DNA from: Brugia malayi
Taxonomy: Eukaryota; Nematoda; Chromadorea; Rhabditida; Onchocercidae
Direction of reading: 5' to 3'
Length of the DNA: 26,095 bases
Assembly (NCBI RefSeq): GCF_000002995.4
Contig: NW_025062349.1
Location: 1 to 26,095 of the forward strand
Shown here: positions 8,604-20,600 of the stretch, piece by piece
Numbering within the stretch: position 1 is the first letter of the stretch
Layout: the number at the start of each line of letters is the position of its first letter
The notes under the pieces: generated by a model
Databases searched by the model: none
Told to the model about the DNA's origin: nothing
The model's input: the letters and a program-made list of their open reading frames with translations, nothing else
Made by a program: the position numbers and the translations under genes

Positions 8604-10775
8604 ATTTCAAATCTAAAAATCAATTTTGGTGAAAATTTTATAATTTGCAAGAGTTATTGTATATTAAACGTGGAAATAACTTCTAGTTTTATCAATTTTG
8701 ATTTTAATTAAATGTTAAAATATCGAAAATTATCAATTAATTAAAAAAAATGAATATTTTGAACTTAATTGATTAATTTGTGTGCATTGCATAGGTACTG
8801 ATCGCATACATTGTGATCATTTGAACAGCAAAAATAATAAAATCAAGTTTAGAAATTGAGTTCTGAATGATATTTTAGGAGGAAAATTAATTAAATTTTT
8901 AATTTGCCACTGTTCTAATTCATTCTTACAATTGAAATTAATTTTTATTTCAAATTTAAATATCAAATTTTATGAAAATTCAATAATTTGTCAGAGTTTT
9001 GTATATTAAACTATAAAATAAATTCTAGCAATATCAAAAACTCATTTTATTTAAATGTTAAAATATTAAAAAAAAAATCAAATCATTAAAAAAATTAGAT
9101 AATTTGAACTTGATTGATTAATTTATAAGCGTTGCATGGGTACTGGTCATTTATGGTGTGGTCAATTGGCAACATAAATAATAAAATAAACTTTAATAAT
9201 TAAGCTTTAATCAATTTTTTATTAGCAAAATTAATTAAATTTTTAATTAATGACGGCTTTAATTCATTCTTACAGTTAGAATTAATTTTTATTTCTATTT
9301 TAAGTATCAAAATATAGGAAATTTGTACAATTTTGCGAAATGAATACATGTATTGTGAGAATTTATTTTAATTCAATGTTAAAATATTTAAAAATATCAA
9401 TTCTTAAAAAAAAAAAAAAATGGATATTTTGAACTTAATTGATTAATTTATAATCGTTGCATAGATACTGGTCACATAAATTGTGGTCATTTGATCAGCA
9501 TAAATAACTAAATAAACTTTAAGAATTAAGTTTTGATTAAAATTTCACTTGTGAAAATAGTAAAATTTTTAATTAGTCATAGATCTAATTAATTTTTACA
9601 ATTAATGCTAATTTTTCATTCAAATTTAAAATTGCTTTATGCGAAAATGCTATAATTTGTAAGATTTTTTGCATAATAAATTGGGAAAAAAACCCTGCTA
9701 TTATCAAATTTAATCTTAATTAAATATTAAAATATTAAAAAATATTAAAACATTAAAAAAAAGTTGGATATTTTGTACTTAATTGATTGAATTTTATGCG
9801 TTGCGTAGGTACTGGTCACATACATCGTGGTCATTTGACCAGCAAAAATAATAAAATAAACTTTAAAAATTAAGTTTTGATCAAAATTTTATTAGCAAAA
9901 TTAATTATTGCGCATAAATTCATCAGCAAAATTAATAAAACTTTCAATTAATCATGATGAAATAAATGCCGGAATTGTCAAAATTTAATTTAATTAAATG
10001 GCAAAATATTGAAAAATTTCAATTCCTTAAAACAAATATATATTTCGAACTTATTTGATTAATTTATAAGCGTTGCATAGATACTGGTCACATACATCGT
10101 GGTCATTTGATCAGCATAAATAACTAAATAAACTTTAAGAATTAAGTTTTGATTAAAATTTCACTTGTGAAAATAGTAAAATTTTTAATTAGTCATAGAT
10201 CTAATTAATTTTTACAATTAATGCTAATTTTTCATTCAAATTTAAAATTGCTTTATGCGAAAATGCTATAATTTGTAAGAATTTTTGCATAATAAATTGG
10301 AAAAAAAACCCTGCTATTATCAAATTTAATCTTAATTAAATATTAATATTAAAACATTAAAAAAAAATGGATATTTTGTACTTAATTGATTGAATTTTAT
10401 GCGTTGCGTAGGTACTGGTCACATACATCGTGGTCATTTGACCAGCAAAAATAATAAAATAAACTTTAAAAATTAAGTTTTGATCAAAATTTTATTAGCA
10501 AAATTAATTAAATTTTTAATTTTTCACGATTTTAATTCATTCTTACGATTAAAATTAATTTATATTTCAAATTTAAATAATACATTTATAAAAATCCCAT
10601 AATTTGTACGGGTGTTTTGCATACTAAACTAGGTAAGAAGTCCTACTATTATCAAAATTTAATTTCAGAGGATGTTAAAACTATTAAAAAATATCATTTA
10701 ATAAAAAAAAAAATTGATTATTATATGCGGGAACTGGTCACATACATTGTGGTCATTTGACATTTTAAATAATAA

Positions 10776-10830
10776 AATAATGCTTAGGCTTAGGCTTAGG
10801 GTATATTTAGGCTTAGGCTTAAGCATTATT
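10776..10830 (+). repeat. Interstitial telomere tract type A in HOR copy 2
   Basis: Identical counterpart of 6889-6943, offset 3,887 bp, with the same 11-bp inverted repeat at its ends. Confidence 0.9.
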
Positions 10831-12441
10831 TCAAATCTAAAATTGATTTTGGTGAAAATTTTATAATTTCCAAGAGTTTTTGTATATTAAACGGGGAAAT
10901 AATTTCTACTCCTATCAATTTTGATTTTAATTAAAATGTTAAAACTATTAAAAAATTATCAATTCATTAAAAAAAATTACTTATTTTGAAGTGAATTGAT
11001 TAAATTTATGCATTGCATGGGTAACGGTCAGTTACGGTGTGGTCAATTGACAACATAAATTTCAATAACTAAGCTTTTTTTAATATTTGAGAAACAAAAT
11101 TAATACGATTTTTAATTTGTCGTAGATTTAATTCATTTTTGCAGCTAAAATTAATTTTTGTTTGAAATCTTAAGATAGAATTTTATGAAAGTTTAATGAT
11201 TTGCAATGAATCAAAACCTTTTTTGTATATTAGACTTTTTTTCTATAATTCCTAGTAATATCAAATTTTACATTAATTAAATGTAAAACTGCTAAAATAT
11301 ATATTTCATTAAATTAGTTATTTTGAAGTCAATTGATTAAATTTGTGTTCATTGCACAGGTACTGGTCGCATACATTCATTTCATGGATACTGGTTACAT
11401 ACATTGTGGTCATTTGAGCAGCAAAAATAATAAAATCAAGTTTAGAAATTGAGTTCTGAATGATATTTTAGGAGCAAAATTAATTAAACTTTTAATTTGC
11501 CACTGTTCTAATTAATTCTTACAATTGAAATTAATTTTTATTTCAAATTTAAATATCACATTTTTTGAAAATTCAATAATTTGTCAGAGTTTTGTATATT
11601 AAACTATAAAATAAATTCTAGCAATATCAAAAACTCATTTTATTTAAATGTTAAAATATTAAAAAAAAAATCAAATCATTAAAAAAATTAGATAATTTGA
11701 ACTTGATTGATTAATTTATAAGCGTTGCATGGGTACTGGTCATTTATGGTGTGGTCAATTGGCAACATAAATAATAAAATAAACTTTAATAATTAAGCTT
11801 TAATCAATTTTTTATTAGCAAAATTAATTAAATTTTTAATTAATGACGGCTTTAATTCATTCTTACAGTTAGAATTAATTTTTATTTCTATTTTAAGTAT
11901 CAAAATATAGGAAATTTGTACAATTTTGCGAAATGAATACATGTATTGTCAGATATTATTTTAATTAAATGTTCAAATATTTATAAATATCAATTCTTAA
12001 AAAAAAAAAAAAATGGATATTTTGAACTAAATTGATTAATTTGTGTGCATTGCATAGGTACTGGTCACATACATCGTGGTCATTTGATCAGCATAAATAA
12101 TTATATAAACTTTAAGAATTGAGTTTTGATTAAAATTTCACTCGCGAAAATAATAAAATTTTTAATTAGTCATAGATCTAATTCATTTTTACAATTAATG
12201 CTAATTTTTAATTTAAATTTAAAATTGATTTTTATGAAAATCCTATAATTTGTAAGAATTTTTGCATAATAAACTGGAAAATAAACCCTACTATTATCAA
12301 ATTTAATCTTAATTAAATGTTAAAAAATTAAGAAATATCAAAACATTAAAAAAATAGATATTTTGAACTTAATTAATTTATAAGCGTTGAATAGTACTGG
12401 TCACATACATCGCGGTCATTTGACATTTTAAATAATAAAAA

Positions 12442-12490
12442 AATGCTTAGGCTTAGGCTTAGGGTGTACTTAGGCTTAGGCTTAAGCATT
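12442..12490 (+). repeat. Interstitial telomere tract type B in HOR copy 2
   Basis: Counterpart of 8555-8603, offset 3,887 bp, with the TGTAC spacer and AATGCTTA / TAAGCATT arms. Confidence 0.9.
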
Positions 12491-14659
12491 ATTTCAAATC
12501 TAAAAATCAATTTTGGTGAAAATTTTATAATTTGCAAGAGTTATTGTATATTAAACGTGGAAATAACTTCTAGTTTTATCAATTTTGATTTTAATTAAAT
12601 GTTAAAATATCGAAAATTATCAATTAATTAAAAAAAATGGATATTTTGAACTTAATTGATTAATTTGTGTGCATTGCATAGGTACTGATCGCATACATTG
12701 TGATCATTTGAACAGCAAAAATAATAAAATCAAGTTTAGAAATTGAGTTCTGAATGATATTTTAGGAGCAAAATTAATTAAATTTTAATTTGCCACTGTT
12801 CTAATTCATTCTTACAATTGAAATTAATTTTTATTTCAAATTTAAATATCAAATTTTATGAAAATTCAATAATTTGTCAGAGTTTTGTATATTAAACTAT
12901 AAAATAAATTCTAGCAATATCAAAAACTCATTTTATTTAAATGTTAAAATATTAAAAAAAAATCAAATCATTAAAAAAATTAGATAATTTGAACTTGATT
13001 GATTAATTTATAAGCGTTGCATGGTACTGGTCATTATGGTGTGGTCAATTGGCAACATAAATAATAAAATAAACTTTAATAATTAAGCTTTAATCAATAT
13101 TTTATTAGCAAAATTAATTAAATTTTTAATTAATGACGGCTTTAATTCATTCTTACAGTTAGAATTAATTTTTATTTCTATTTTAAGTATCAAAATATAG
13201 GAAATTTGTACAATTTTGCGAAATGAATACATGTATTGTGAGAATTTATTTTAATTCAATGTTAAAATATTTAAAAATATCAATTCTTAAAAAAAAAAAA
13301 AAAATGGATATTTTGAACTTAATTGATTAATTTATAATCGTTGCATAGATACTGGTCACATAAATTGTGGTCATTTGATCAGCATAAATAACTAAATAAA
13401 CTTTAAGAATTAAGTTTTGATTAAAATTTCACTTGTGAAAATAGTAAAATTTTTAATTAGTCATAGATCTAATTAATTTTTACAATTAATGCTAATTTTT
13501 CATTCAAATTTAAAATTGCTTTATACGAAAATGCTATAATTTGTAAGATTTTTGCATAATAAATTGGGAAAAAAACCCTGCTATTATCAAATTTAATCTT
13601 AATTAAATATTAAAATATTAAAAAATATTAAAACATTAAAAAAAAGTTGGATATTTTGTACTTAATTGATTGAATTTTATGCGTTGCGTAGGTACTGGTC
13701 ACATACATCGTGGTCATTTGACCAGCAAAAATAATAAAATAAACTTTAAAAATTAAGTTTTGATCAAAATTTTATTAGCAAAATTAATTATTGCGCATAA
13801 ATTCATCAGCAAAATTAATAAAACTTTCAATTAATCATGATGAAATAAATGCCGGAATTGTCAAAATTTAATTTAATTAAATGGCAAAATATTGAAAAAT
13901 TTCAATTCCTTAAAACAAATATATATTTCGAACTTATTTGATTAATTTATAAGCGTTGCATAGATACTGGTCACATACATCGTGGTCATTTGATCAGCAT
14001 AAATAACTAAATAAACTTTAAGAATTAAGTTTTGATTAAAATTTCACTTGTGAAAATAGTAAAATTTTTAATTAGTCATAGATCTAATTAATTTTTACAA
14101 TTAATGCTAATTTTTCATTCAAATTTAAAATTGCTTTATGCGAAAATGCTATAATTTGTAAGAATTTTTGCATAATAAATTGGAAAAAAAAACCCTGCTA
14201 TTATCAAATTTAATCTTAATTAAATATTAATATTAAAACATTAAAAAAAAATGGATATTTTGTACTTAATTGATTGAATTTTATGCGTTGCGTAGGTACT
14301 GGTCACATACATCGTGGTCATTTGACCAGCAAAAATAATAAAATAAACTTTAAAAATTAAGTTTTGATCAAAATTTTATTAGCAAAATTAATTAAATTTT
14401 TAATTTTTCACGATTTTAATTCATTCTTACGATTAAAATTAATTTATATTTCAAATTTAAATAATACATTTATAAAAATCCCATAATTTGTACGGGTGTT
14501 TTGCATACTAAACTAGGTAAGAAGTCCTACTATTATCAAAATTTAATTTCAGAGGATGTTAAAACTATTAAAAAATATCATTTAATAAAAAAAAAAATTG
14601 ATTATTATATGCGGGAACTGGTCACATACATTGTGGTCATTTGACATTTTAAATAATAA

Positions 14660-14714
14660 AATAATGCTTAGGCTTAGGCTTAGGGTATATTTAGGCTTAG
14701 GCTTAAGCATTATT
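14660..14714 (+). repeat. Interstitial telomere tract type A in HOR copy 3
   Basis: Counterpart of 10776-10830, with intact 11-bp arms at 14660-14670 and 14704-14714 and a TATAT spacer. Confidence 0.9.
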
Positions 14715-16316
14715 TCAAATCTAAAATTGATTTTGGTGAAAATTTTATAATTTCCAAGAGTTTTTGTATATTAAACGGGGAAATAATTTCTACTCCTATC
14801 AATTTTGATTTTAATTAAAATGTTAAAACTATTAAAAAATTATCAATTCATTAAAAAAATTACTTATTTTGAAGTGAATTGATTAAATTTATGCATTGCA
14901 TGGGTAACGGTCAGTTACGGTGTGTCAATTGACAACATAAATTTCAATAACTAAGCTTTTTTTAATATTTGAGAAACAAAATTAATACGATTTTTAATTT
15001 GTCGTAGATTTAATTCATTTTTGCAGCTAAAATTAATTTTTGTTTGAAATCTTAAGATAGAATTTTATGAAAGTTTAATGATTTGCAATGAATCAAAACC
15101 TTTTTTGTATATTAGACTTTTTTCTATAATTCCTAGTAATATCAAATTTTACATTAATTAAATGTAAAACTGCTAAAATATATATTTCATTAAATTAGTT
15201 ATTTTGAAGTCAATTGATTAAATTTGTGTTCATTGCACAGGTACTGGTCGCATACATTCATTTCATGGATACTGGTTACATACATTGTGGTCATTTGAGC
15301 AGCAAAATAATAAAATCAAGTTTAGAAATTGAGTTCTGAATGATATTTTAGGAGCAAAATTAATTAAACTTTTAATTTGCCACTGTTCTAATTAATTCTA
15401 CAATTGAAATTAATTTTTATTTCAAATTTAAATATCACATTTTTTGAAAATTCAATAATTTGTCAGAGTTTTGTATATTAAACTATAAAATAAATTCTAG
15501 CAATATCAAAAACTCATTTTATTTAAATGTTAAAATATTAAAAAAAAATCAAATCATTAAAAAAATTAGATAATTTGAACTTGATTGATTAATTTATAAG
15601 CGTTGCATGGGTACTGGTCATTTATGGTGTGGTCAATTGGCAACATAAATAATAAAATAAACTTTAATAATTAAGCTTTAATCAATTTTTTATTAGCAAA
15701 ATTAATTAAATTTTTAATTAATGACGGCTTTAATTCATTCTTACAGTTAGAATTAATTTTTATTTCTATTTTAAGTATCAAAATATAGGAAATTTGTACA
15801 ATTTTGCGAAATGAATACATGTATTGTCAGATATTATTTTAATTAAATGTTCAAATATTTATAAATATCAATTCTTAAAAAAAAAAAAAAATGGATATTT
15901 TGAACTAAATTGATTAATTTGTGTGCATTGCATAGGTACTGGTCACATACATCGTGGTCATTTGATCAGCATAAATAATTATATAAACTTTAAGAATTGA
16001 GTTTTGATTAAAATTTCACTCGCGAAAATAATAAAATTTTTAATTAGTCATAGATCTAATTCATTTTTTACAATTAATGCTAATTTTTAATTTAAATTTA
16101 AAATTGATTTTATGAAAATCCTATAATTTGTAAGAATTTTTGCATAATAAACTGGAAAATAAACCCTACTATTATCAAATTTATCTTAATTAAATGTTAA
16201 AAAATTAAGAAATATCAAAACATTAAAAAATAGATATTTTGAACTTAATTAATTTATAAGCGTTGAATAGTACTGTCACATACATCGCGGTCATTTGACA
16301 TTTTAAATAATAAAAA

Positions 16317-16365
16317 AATGCTTAGGCTTAGGCTTAGGGTGTACTTAGGCTTAGGCTTAAGCATT
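16317..16365 (+). repeat. Interstitial telomere tract type B in HOR copy 3
   Basis: Counterpart of 12442-12490, with arms AATGCTTA (16317-16324) and TAAGCATT (16358-16365) and a TGTAC spacer. Confidence 0.9.
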
Positions 16366-16718
16366 ATTTCAAATCTAAAAATCAATTTTGGTGAAAATTT
16401 ATAATTTGCAAGAGTTATTGTATATTAAACGTGGAAATAACTTCTAGTTTTATCAATTTTGATTTTAATTAAATGTTAAAATATCGAAAATTATCAATTA
16501 ATTAAAAAAATGGATATTTTGAACTTAATTGATTAATTTGTGTGCATTGCATAGGTACTGATCGCATACATTGTGGTCATTTGAGCAGCAAAAATAATAA
16601 AATCAAGTTTAGAAATTGAGTTCTGAATGATATTTTAGGAGCAAAATTAATTAAACTTTTAATTTGCCACTGTTCTAATTAATTCTTACAATTGAAATTA
16701 ATTTTTATTTCAAATTTA

Positions 16719-17576
16719 AAATTAAATTTTATGAAAAAACGATAATTTATTAGAATTTTGCATGTTAAACTACAAAATAAATTCTAATAATACCAAAAAT
16801 TATTTTAATTAAATGATAAAATATTGAAAAATTACAATTCCTTAAAACAAATAGATATTTTAAACTTAATTGATTAATTATATGCATTGCATGGATACTG
16901 GTCACACACACCATGGTCATTTGACCAGCAAAATAATAAAATAAACTTTAGAAATTAAGTTTTAATCAAATTTTATTAGCAAAATTAATTAAATTTTTAA
17001 TTAATGACGGCTTTAATTCATTCTTACAGTTAGAATTAATTTTTATTTCTATTTTAAGTATCAAAATATAGGAAATTTGTACAATTTTGCGAAATGAATA
17101 CATGTATTGTCAGATATTATTTTAATTAAATGTTAAAATATTTATAAATATCAATTCTTAAAAAAAAAAAATTAGATAATTTGAAATTAATTGATTATTT
17201 TTTATTCATTTCATGGTCACATACATTGTGGTCATTTGACCAGCAAAAATAATAAAATCAAGTTTTAAATTGAGTTCTGAATGATATTTTAGAAGCAAAA
17301 TTAATTAAATTTTAATTTTTCACGATTTTAATTCATTCTTACAATTAAATTAATTTATATTTCAAATTTAAATAATACATTTACAAAAATCCCATAATTT
17401 ATACGGGTATTTGCATATAAAACTAGGTAAGAAGTTCTACTATTATCAAAATTTAATTTCAAAGGATGTTAAAACTATTAAAAATATCATTTAATAAAAA
17501 AAAAAAAGATTATTATATACGCATAGTGCGGGAACTGGCCACATACATTGTTATCATTTGACATCTTAAATAATGA
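16719..17576. repeat. Mosaic satellite between HOR copy 3 and the telomere
   Basis: Two joined pieces. The part 16719-17160 closely matches 4913-5350, including the rare core variant GGTCACACACACCATGGTCA. The part 17171-17576 starts like 4547 (TTAGATAATTTGAA..., TTTTTATTCATTTCATGG), then follows the ITS-bearing monomer at about 6630-6890, including AATAATACATTTA, ACTAGGTAAGAAGTTCTAC and GCGGGAACTGG. The block ends where the telomere begins, at the point where other monomers of this subtype hold a short interstitial tract. The mixture suggests repeated recombination between subtelomeric units close to the end. Confidence 0.75.
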
Positions 17577-17632
17577 AATAATGCTTAGGCTTAGGCTTAG
17601 GGTATACTTAGGCTTAGGCTTAGGTTAGGCTT
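17577..17632 (+). other. Telomere/subtelomere junction
   Basis: The left arm AATAATGCTTA (17577-17587) and the following TTAGGCTTAGG-G-TATAC spacer copy the type A interstitial tract. After the spacer the TTAGGC units continue instead of ending in TAAGCATTATT, and the right arm is never reached. The telomere thus begins inside an ITS-type monomer at the same base as the internal tracts. Confidence 0.85.
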
Positions 17633-20600
17633 AGGCTTAGGCTTAGGCTTAGGTTAGGCTTTAGGCTTAGCTTAGGCTTAGGCTTAGCTTAGGCTTAGGC
17701 TTAGGCTTAGGCTTAGGCTTGGCTTAGGCTTAGGCTTAGGCTTAGGCTTAGGCTTAGGCTTAGGCTTAGGCTTAGGCTTAGGCTTAGGCTTAGGCTTAGC
17801 TTAGCTTAGGCTTAGGCTTAGGCTTAGGCTTAGGCTTAGGCTTAGGCTTAGGCTTAGGCTTAGGCTTAGGCTTAGCTTAGGCTTAGGCTTAGGCTTAGGC
17901 TTAGGCTTAGGCTTAGGCTTAGGCTTAGGCTTAGGCTTAGGCTTAGCTTAGGCTTAGGCTTAGGCTTAGGCTTAGGCTTAGGTGCTTAGGCTTAGGCTTA
18001 GGCTTAGGCTTAGGCTTAGGCTTAGCTTAGGCTTAGCTTAGGCTTAGGCTAGGCTTAGGCTTAGGCTTAGGCTTAGCTTAGGCTTAGGCTTAGGCTTAGG
18101 CTTAGGCTTAGGCTTAGGCTTAGGCTTAGGCTTAGGCTTAGGCTTAGGCTTAGGCTTAGGCTTAGCTTAGCTTAGGCTTAGGCTTAGGCTTAGCTTAGGC
18201 TTAGGCTTAGGCTTAGGCTTAGGCTTAGGCTTAGGCTTAGGCTTAGGTTAGGCTTAGGCTTAGGCTTAGGCTTAGGCTTAGGCTTAGGCTTAGGCTTAGG
18301 CTTAGGCTTAGCTTAGGCTTAGGCTAGCTTAGCTTAGGCTTAGGCTTAGGCTTAGGCTTAGGCTTAGCTTAGGCTTAGCTTAGGCTTAGCTTAGGCTTAG
18401 GCTTAGCTTAGGCTTAGGCTTAGCTTAGGCTTAGGCTTAGGCTTAGGCTTAGGCTTAGCTTAGCTTAGGCTTAGGCTTAGCTTAGGCTTAGCTTAGGCTT
18501 AGGCTTAGGCTTAGGCTTAGGCTTAGGCTTAGGCTTAGGTTAGCTTAGGCTTAGGCTTAGGCTTAGGCTTAGGCTTAGGCTTAGGCTTAGGCTTAGGCTT
18601 AGGCTTAGGCTTAGGCTTAGCTTAGGCTTAGGCTTAGCTTAGGCTTAGGCTTAGGCTTGGCTTAGGCTTAGGCTTAGGCTTAGCTTAGGCTTAGGCTTAG
18701 CTTAGGCTTAGGCTTAGGCTTAGGCTTAGGCTTAGGCTTAGGCTTAGGCTTAGGCTTAGGCTTAGCTTAGGCTTAGGCTTAGGCTTAGGCTTAGCTTAGG
18801 CTTAGCTTAGCTTAGGCTTAGGCTTAGGCTTAGGCTTAGGCTTAGTTAGGCTTAGGCTTAGCTTAGGCTTAGGCTTAGGCTTAGCTTAGCTTAGGCTTAG
18901 GCTTAGGCTTAGGCTTAGGCTTAGGCTTAGGCTTAGGCTTAGGCTTAGGCTTAGGCTTGCTTAGGCTTAGGCTTAGGCTTAGCTTAGGCTTAGGCTTAGG
19001 CTTAGGCTTAGCTTAGGCTTAGGCTTAGGCTTAGGCTTAGGCTTAGGCTTAGGGCTTAGGCTTAGGCTTAGGCTTAGCTTAGGCTTAGCTTAGGCTTAGG
19101 CTTAGGCTTAGGCTTAGGCTTAGCTTAGGCTTAGGCTTAGCTTAGGCTTAGGCTTAGGCTTAGGCTAGGCTTAGCTTAGGCTTAGCTTAGGCTTAGCTTA
19201 GGCTTAGGTTGCTTAGGCTTAGGCTTAGGCTTAGGCTTAGGCTTAGCTTAGGCTTAGGCTTAGGCTTAGGCTTAGGCTTAGGCTTAGGCTTAGCTTAGGC
19301 TTAGGCTTAGGCTTAGGCTTAGCTTAGGCTTAGGCTTAGGTTAGGCTTAGCTTAGGCTTAGGCTTAGGCTTAGGCTTAGCTTAGGCTTAGGCTTAGGCTT
19401 AGGCTTAGGCTTAGGCTTAGGCTTAGGCTTAGGCTTAGGCTTAGCTAGGCTTAGGCTTAGGCTTAGGCTTAGGCTTAGGCTTAGGCTTAGGCTTAGGTTA
19501 GGCTTAGGCTTAGGCTTAGGCTTAGGCTAGGCTTAGGCTTAGGCTTAGGCTTAGGCTTAGGCTTAGGCTTAGCTTAGGCTTAGCTTAGGCTTAGGCTTAG
19601 GCTTAGGCTTAGGCTTAGGCTTAGGTTAGGCTTAGGCTTAGCTTAGGCTTAGGCTTAGGCTTAGGCTTAGGCTTAGCTTAGGCTTAGGCTTAGCTTAGGC
19701 TTAGGCTTAGGCTTAGCTTAGGCTTAGGCTTAGGCTTAGGCTTAGCTTAGGCTTAGGCTTAGGCTTAGGCTTAGGCTTAGGCTTAGCTTAGGCTTAGGCT
19801 TAGGCTTAGGCTTAGGCTAGCTTAGGCTTAGCTTAGGCTTAGGTTAGGCTTAGGCTTAGGCTTAGGCTTAGGCTTAGCTTAGGCTTAGGCTTAGGCTTAG
19901 GCTTAGGCTTAGGTTAGGCTTAGGCTTAGCTTAGGCTTAGGCTTAGGCTTAGGCTTAGGCTTAGGCTTAGGCTTAGGCTTAGGCTTAGCTTAGGCTTAGG
20001 CTTAGGCTTAGGCTTAGGCTTAGGCTTAGGCTTAGGCTTAGGCTTAGGCTTAGGCTTAGGCTTAGGCTTAGGCTTAGCTTAGGCTTAGGCTTAGCTTAGG
20101 CTTAGGCTTAGGCTTAGGCTTAGGCTTAGGCTTAGGCTTAGGCTTAGGCTTAGGCTTAGGCTTAGGCTTAGGCTTAGGCTTAGGTTAGGCTTAGGCTTAG
20201 GCTTAGCTTAGGCTTAGGCTTAGGCTTAGGCTTAGCTTAGGCTTAGGCTTAGGCTTAGGCTTAGGCTTAGGCTTAGGCTTAGCTTAGGCTTAGGCTTAGG
20301 CTTAGGCTTAGGCTTAGGCTTAGGCTTAGGCTTAGGCTTAGGCTTAGGCTTAGCTTAGGCTTAGGCTTAGGCTTAGCTTAGGCTTAGGCTTAGGCTTAGG
20401 CTTAGCTTGCTTAGGCTTAGGCTTAGGCTTAGGCTTAGGCTTAGGCTTAGGCTTAGGCTTAGGCTTAGCTTAGGCTTAGCTTAGGTTTAGGTTAGGCTTA
20501 GGCTTAGGCTTAGGCTTAGGTAGCTTAGGCTTAGGCTTAGGTTAGGCTTAGGCTTAGCTTAGGCTTAGGCTTAGGCTTAGCTTAGGCTTAGGCTTAGGCT

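Larger units (their letters stand above)
5409..9450. repeat. Subtelomeric higher-order repeat, copy 1 (4,042 bp)
   Basis: First copy of the HOR, about 12 diverged monomers. It aligns collinearly with 9451-13334 at an offset of about 3,887 bp for most of its length. It is about 155 bp longer because 5470-5625 is a local duplication: TAAACTTTAAGAATTAAG through the CATAGATCTAATT block occurs twice, at 5471 and 5627. Inside the HOR two stretches are themselves repeated: about 5640-6022 with 6240-6624, and about 7540-8110 with 8834-9405 (offset 1,294). The HOR thus grew by segmental duplication. Two interstitial telomere tracts lie at 6889-6943 and 8555-8603. Nothing in it looks like a gene. Confidence 0.85.
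9451..13334. repeat. Subtelomeric higher-order repeat, copy 2 (3,884 bp)
   Basis: Almost identical to copy 1 apart from lacking its 155-bp internal duplication. Cores lie near 9467, 9812, 10086, 10414, 10734, 11018 (diverged, AACGGTCAG), 11359, 11736, 12060, 12396, 12687 and 13027, averaging 324 bp. A doubled half-core occurs at 11359/11390 (ACTGGTCGC then ACTGGTTAC). Interstitial telomere tracts lie at 10776-10830 and 12442-12490. A few one-base losses appear toward its right end: near 13022, ATGGTACTGGTCATTATGG replaces ATGGGTACTGGTCATTTATGG. No gene is seen. Confidence 0.88.
13335..16718. repeat. Subtelomeric higher-order repeat, copy 3 (partial)
   Basis: Collinear with copy 2 until about 16,580. 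From there it follows the copy-2 segment near 11400-11560 (GTGGTCATTTGAGCAGC, then AAACTTTTAATTTGCC), and near 16,718 it switches to sequence like 4913. The last monomers of the HOR are therefore missing and replaced. Compared with copy 2 it carries many isolated one-base deletions, for example TGTGTCAATT for TGTGGTCAATT near 14921 and TACTGTCACA for TACTGGTCACA near 16271. Interstitial tracts lie at 14660-14714 and 16317-16365. No gene is seen. Confidence 0.85.

Noticed and set aside
5409..16718. CRISPR array, because of regularly spaced conserved cores
   Set aside because: The spacing is about 324 bp, the intervals are related to each other, and the setting is a eukaryotic chromosome end.
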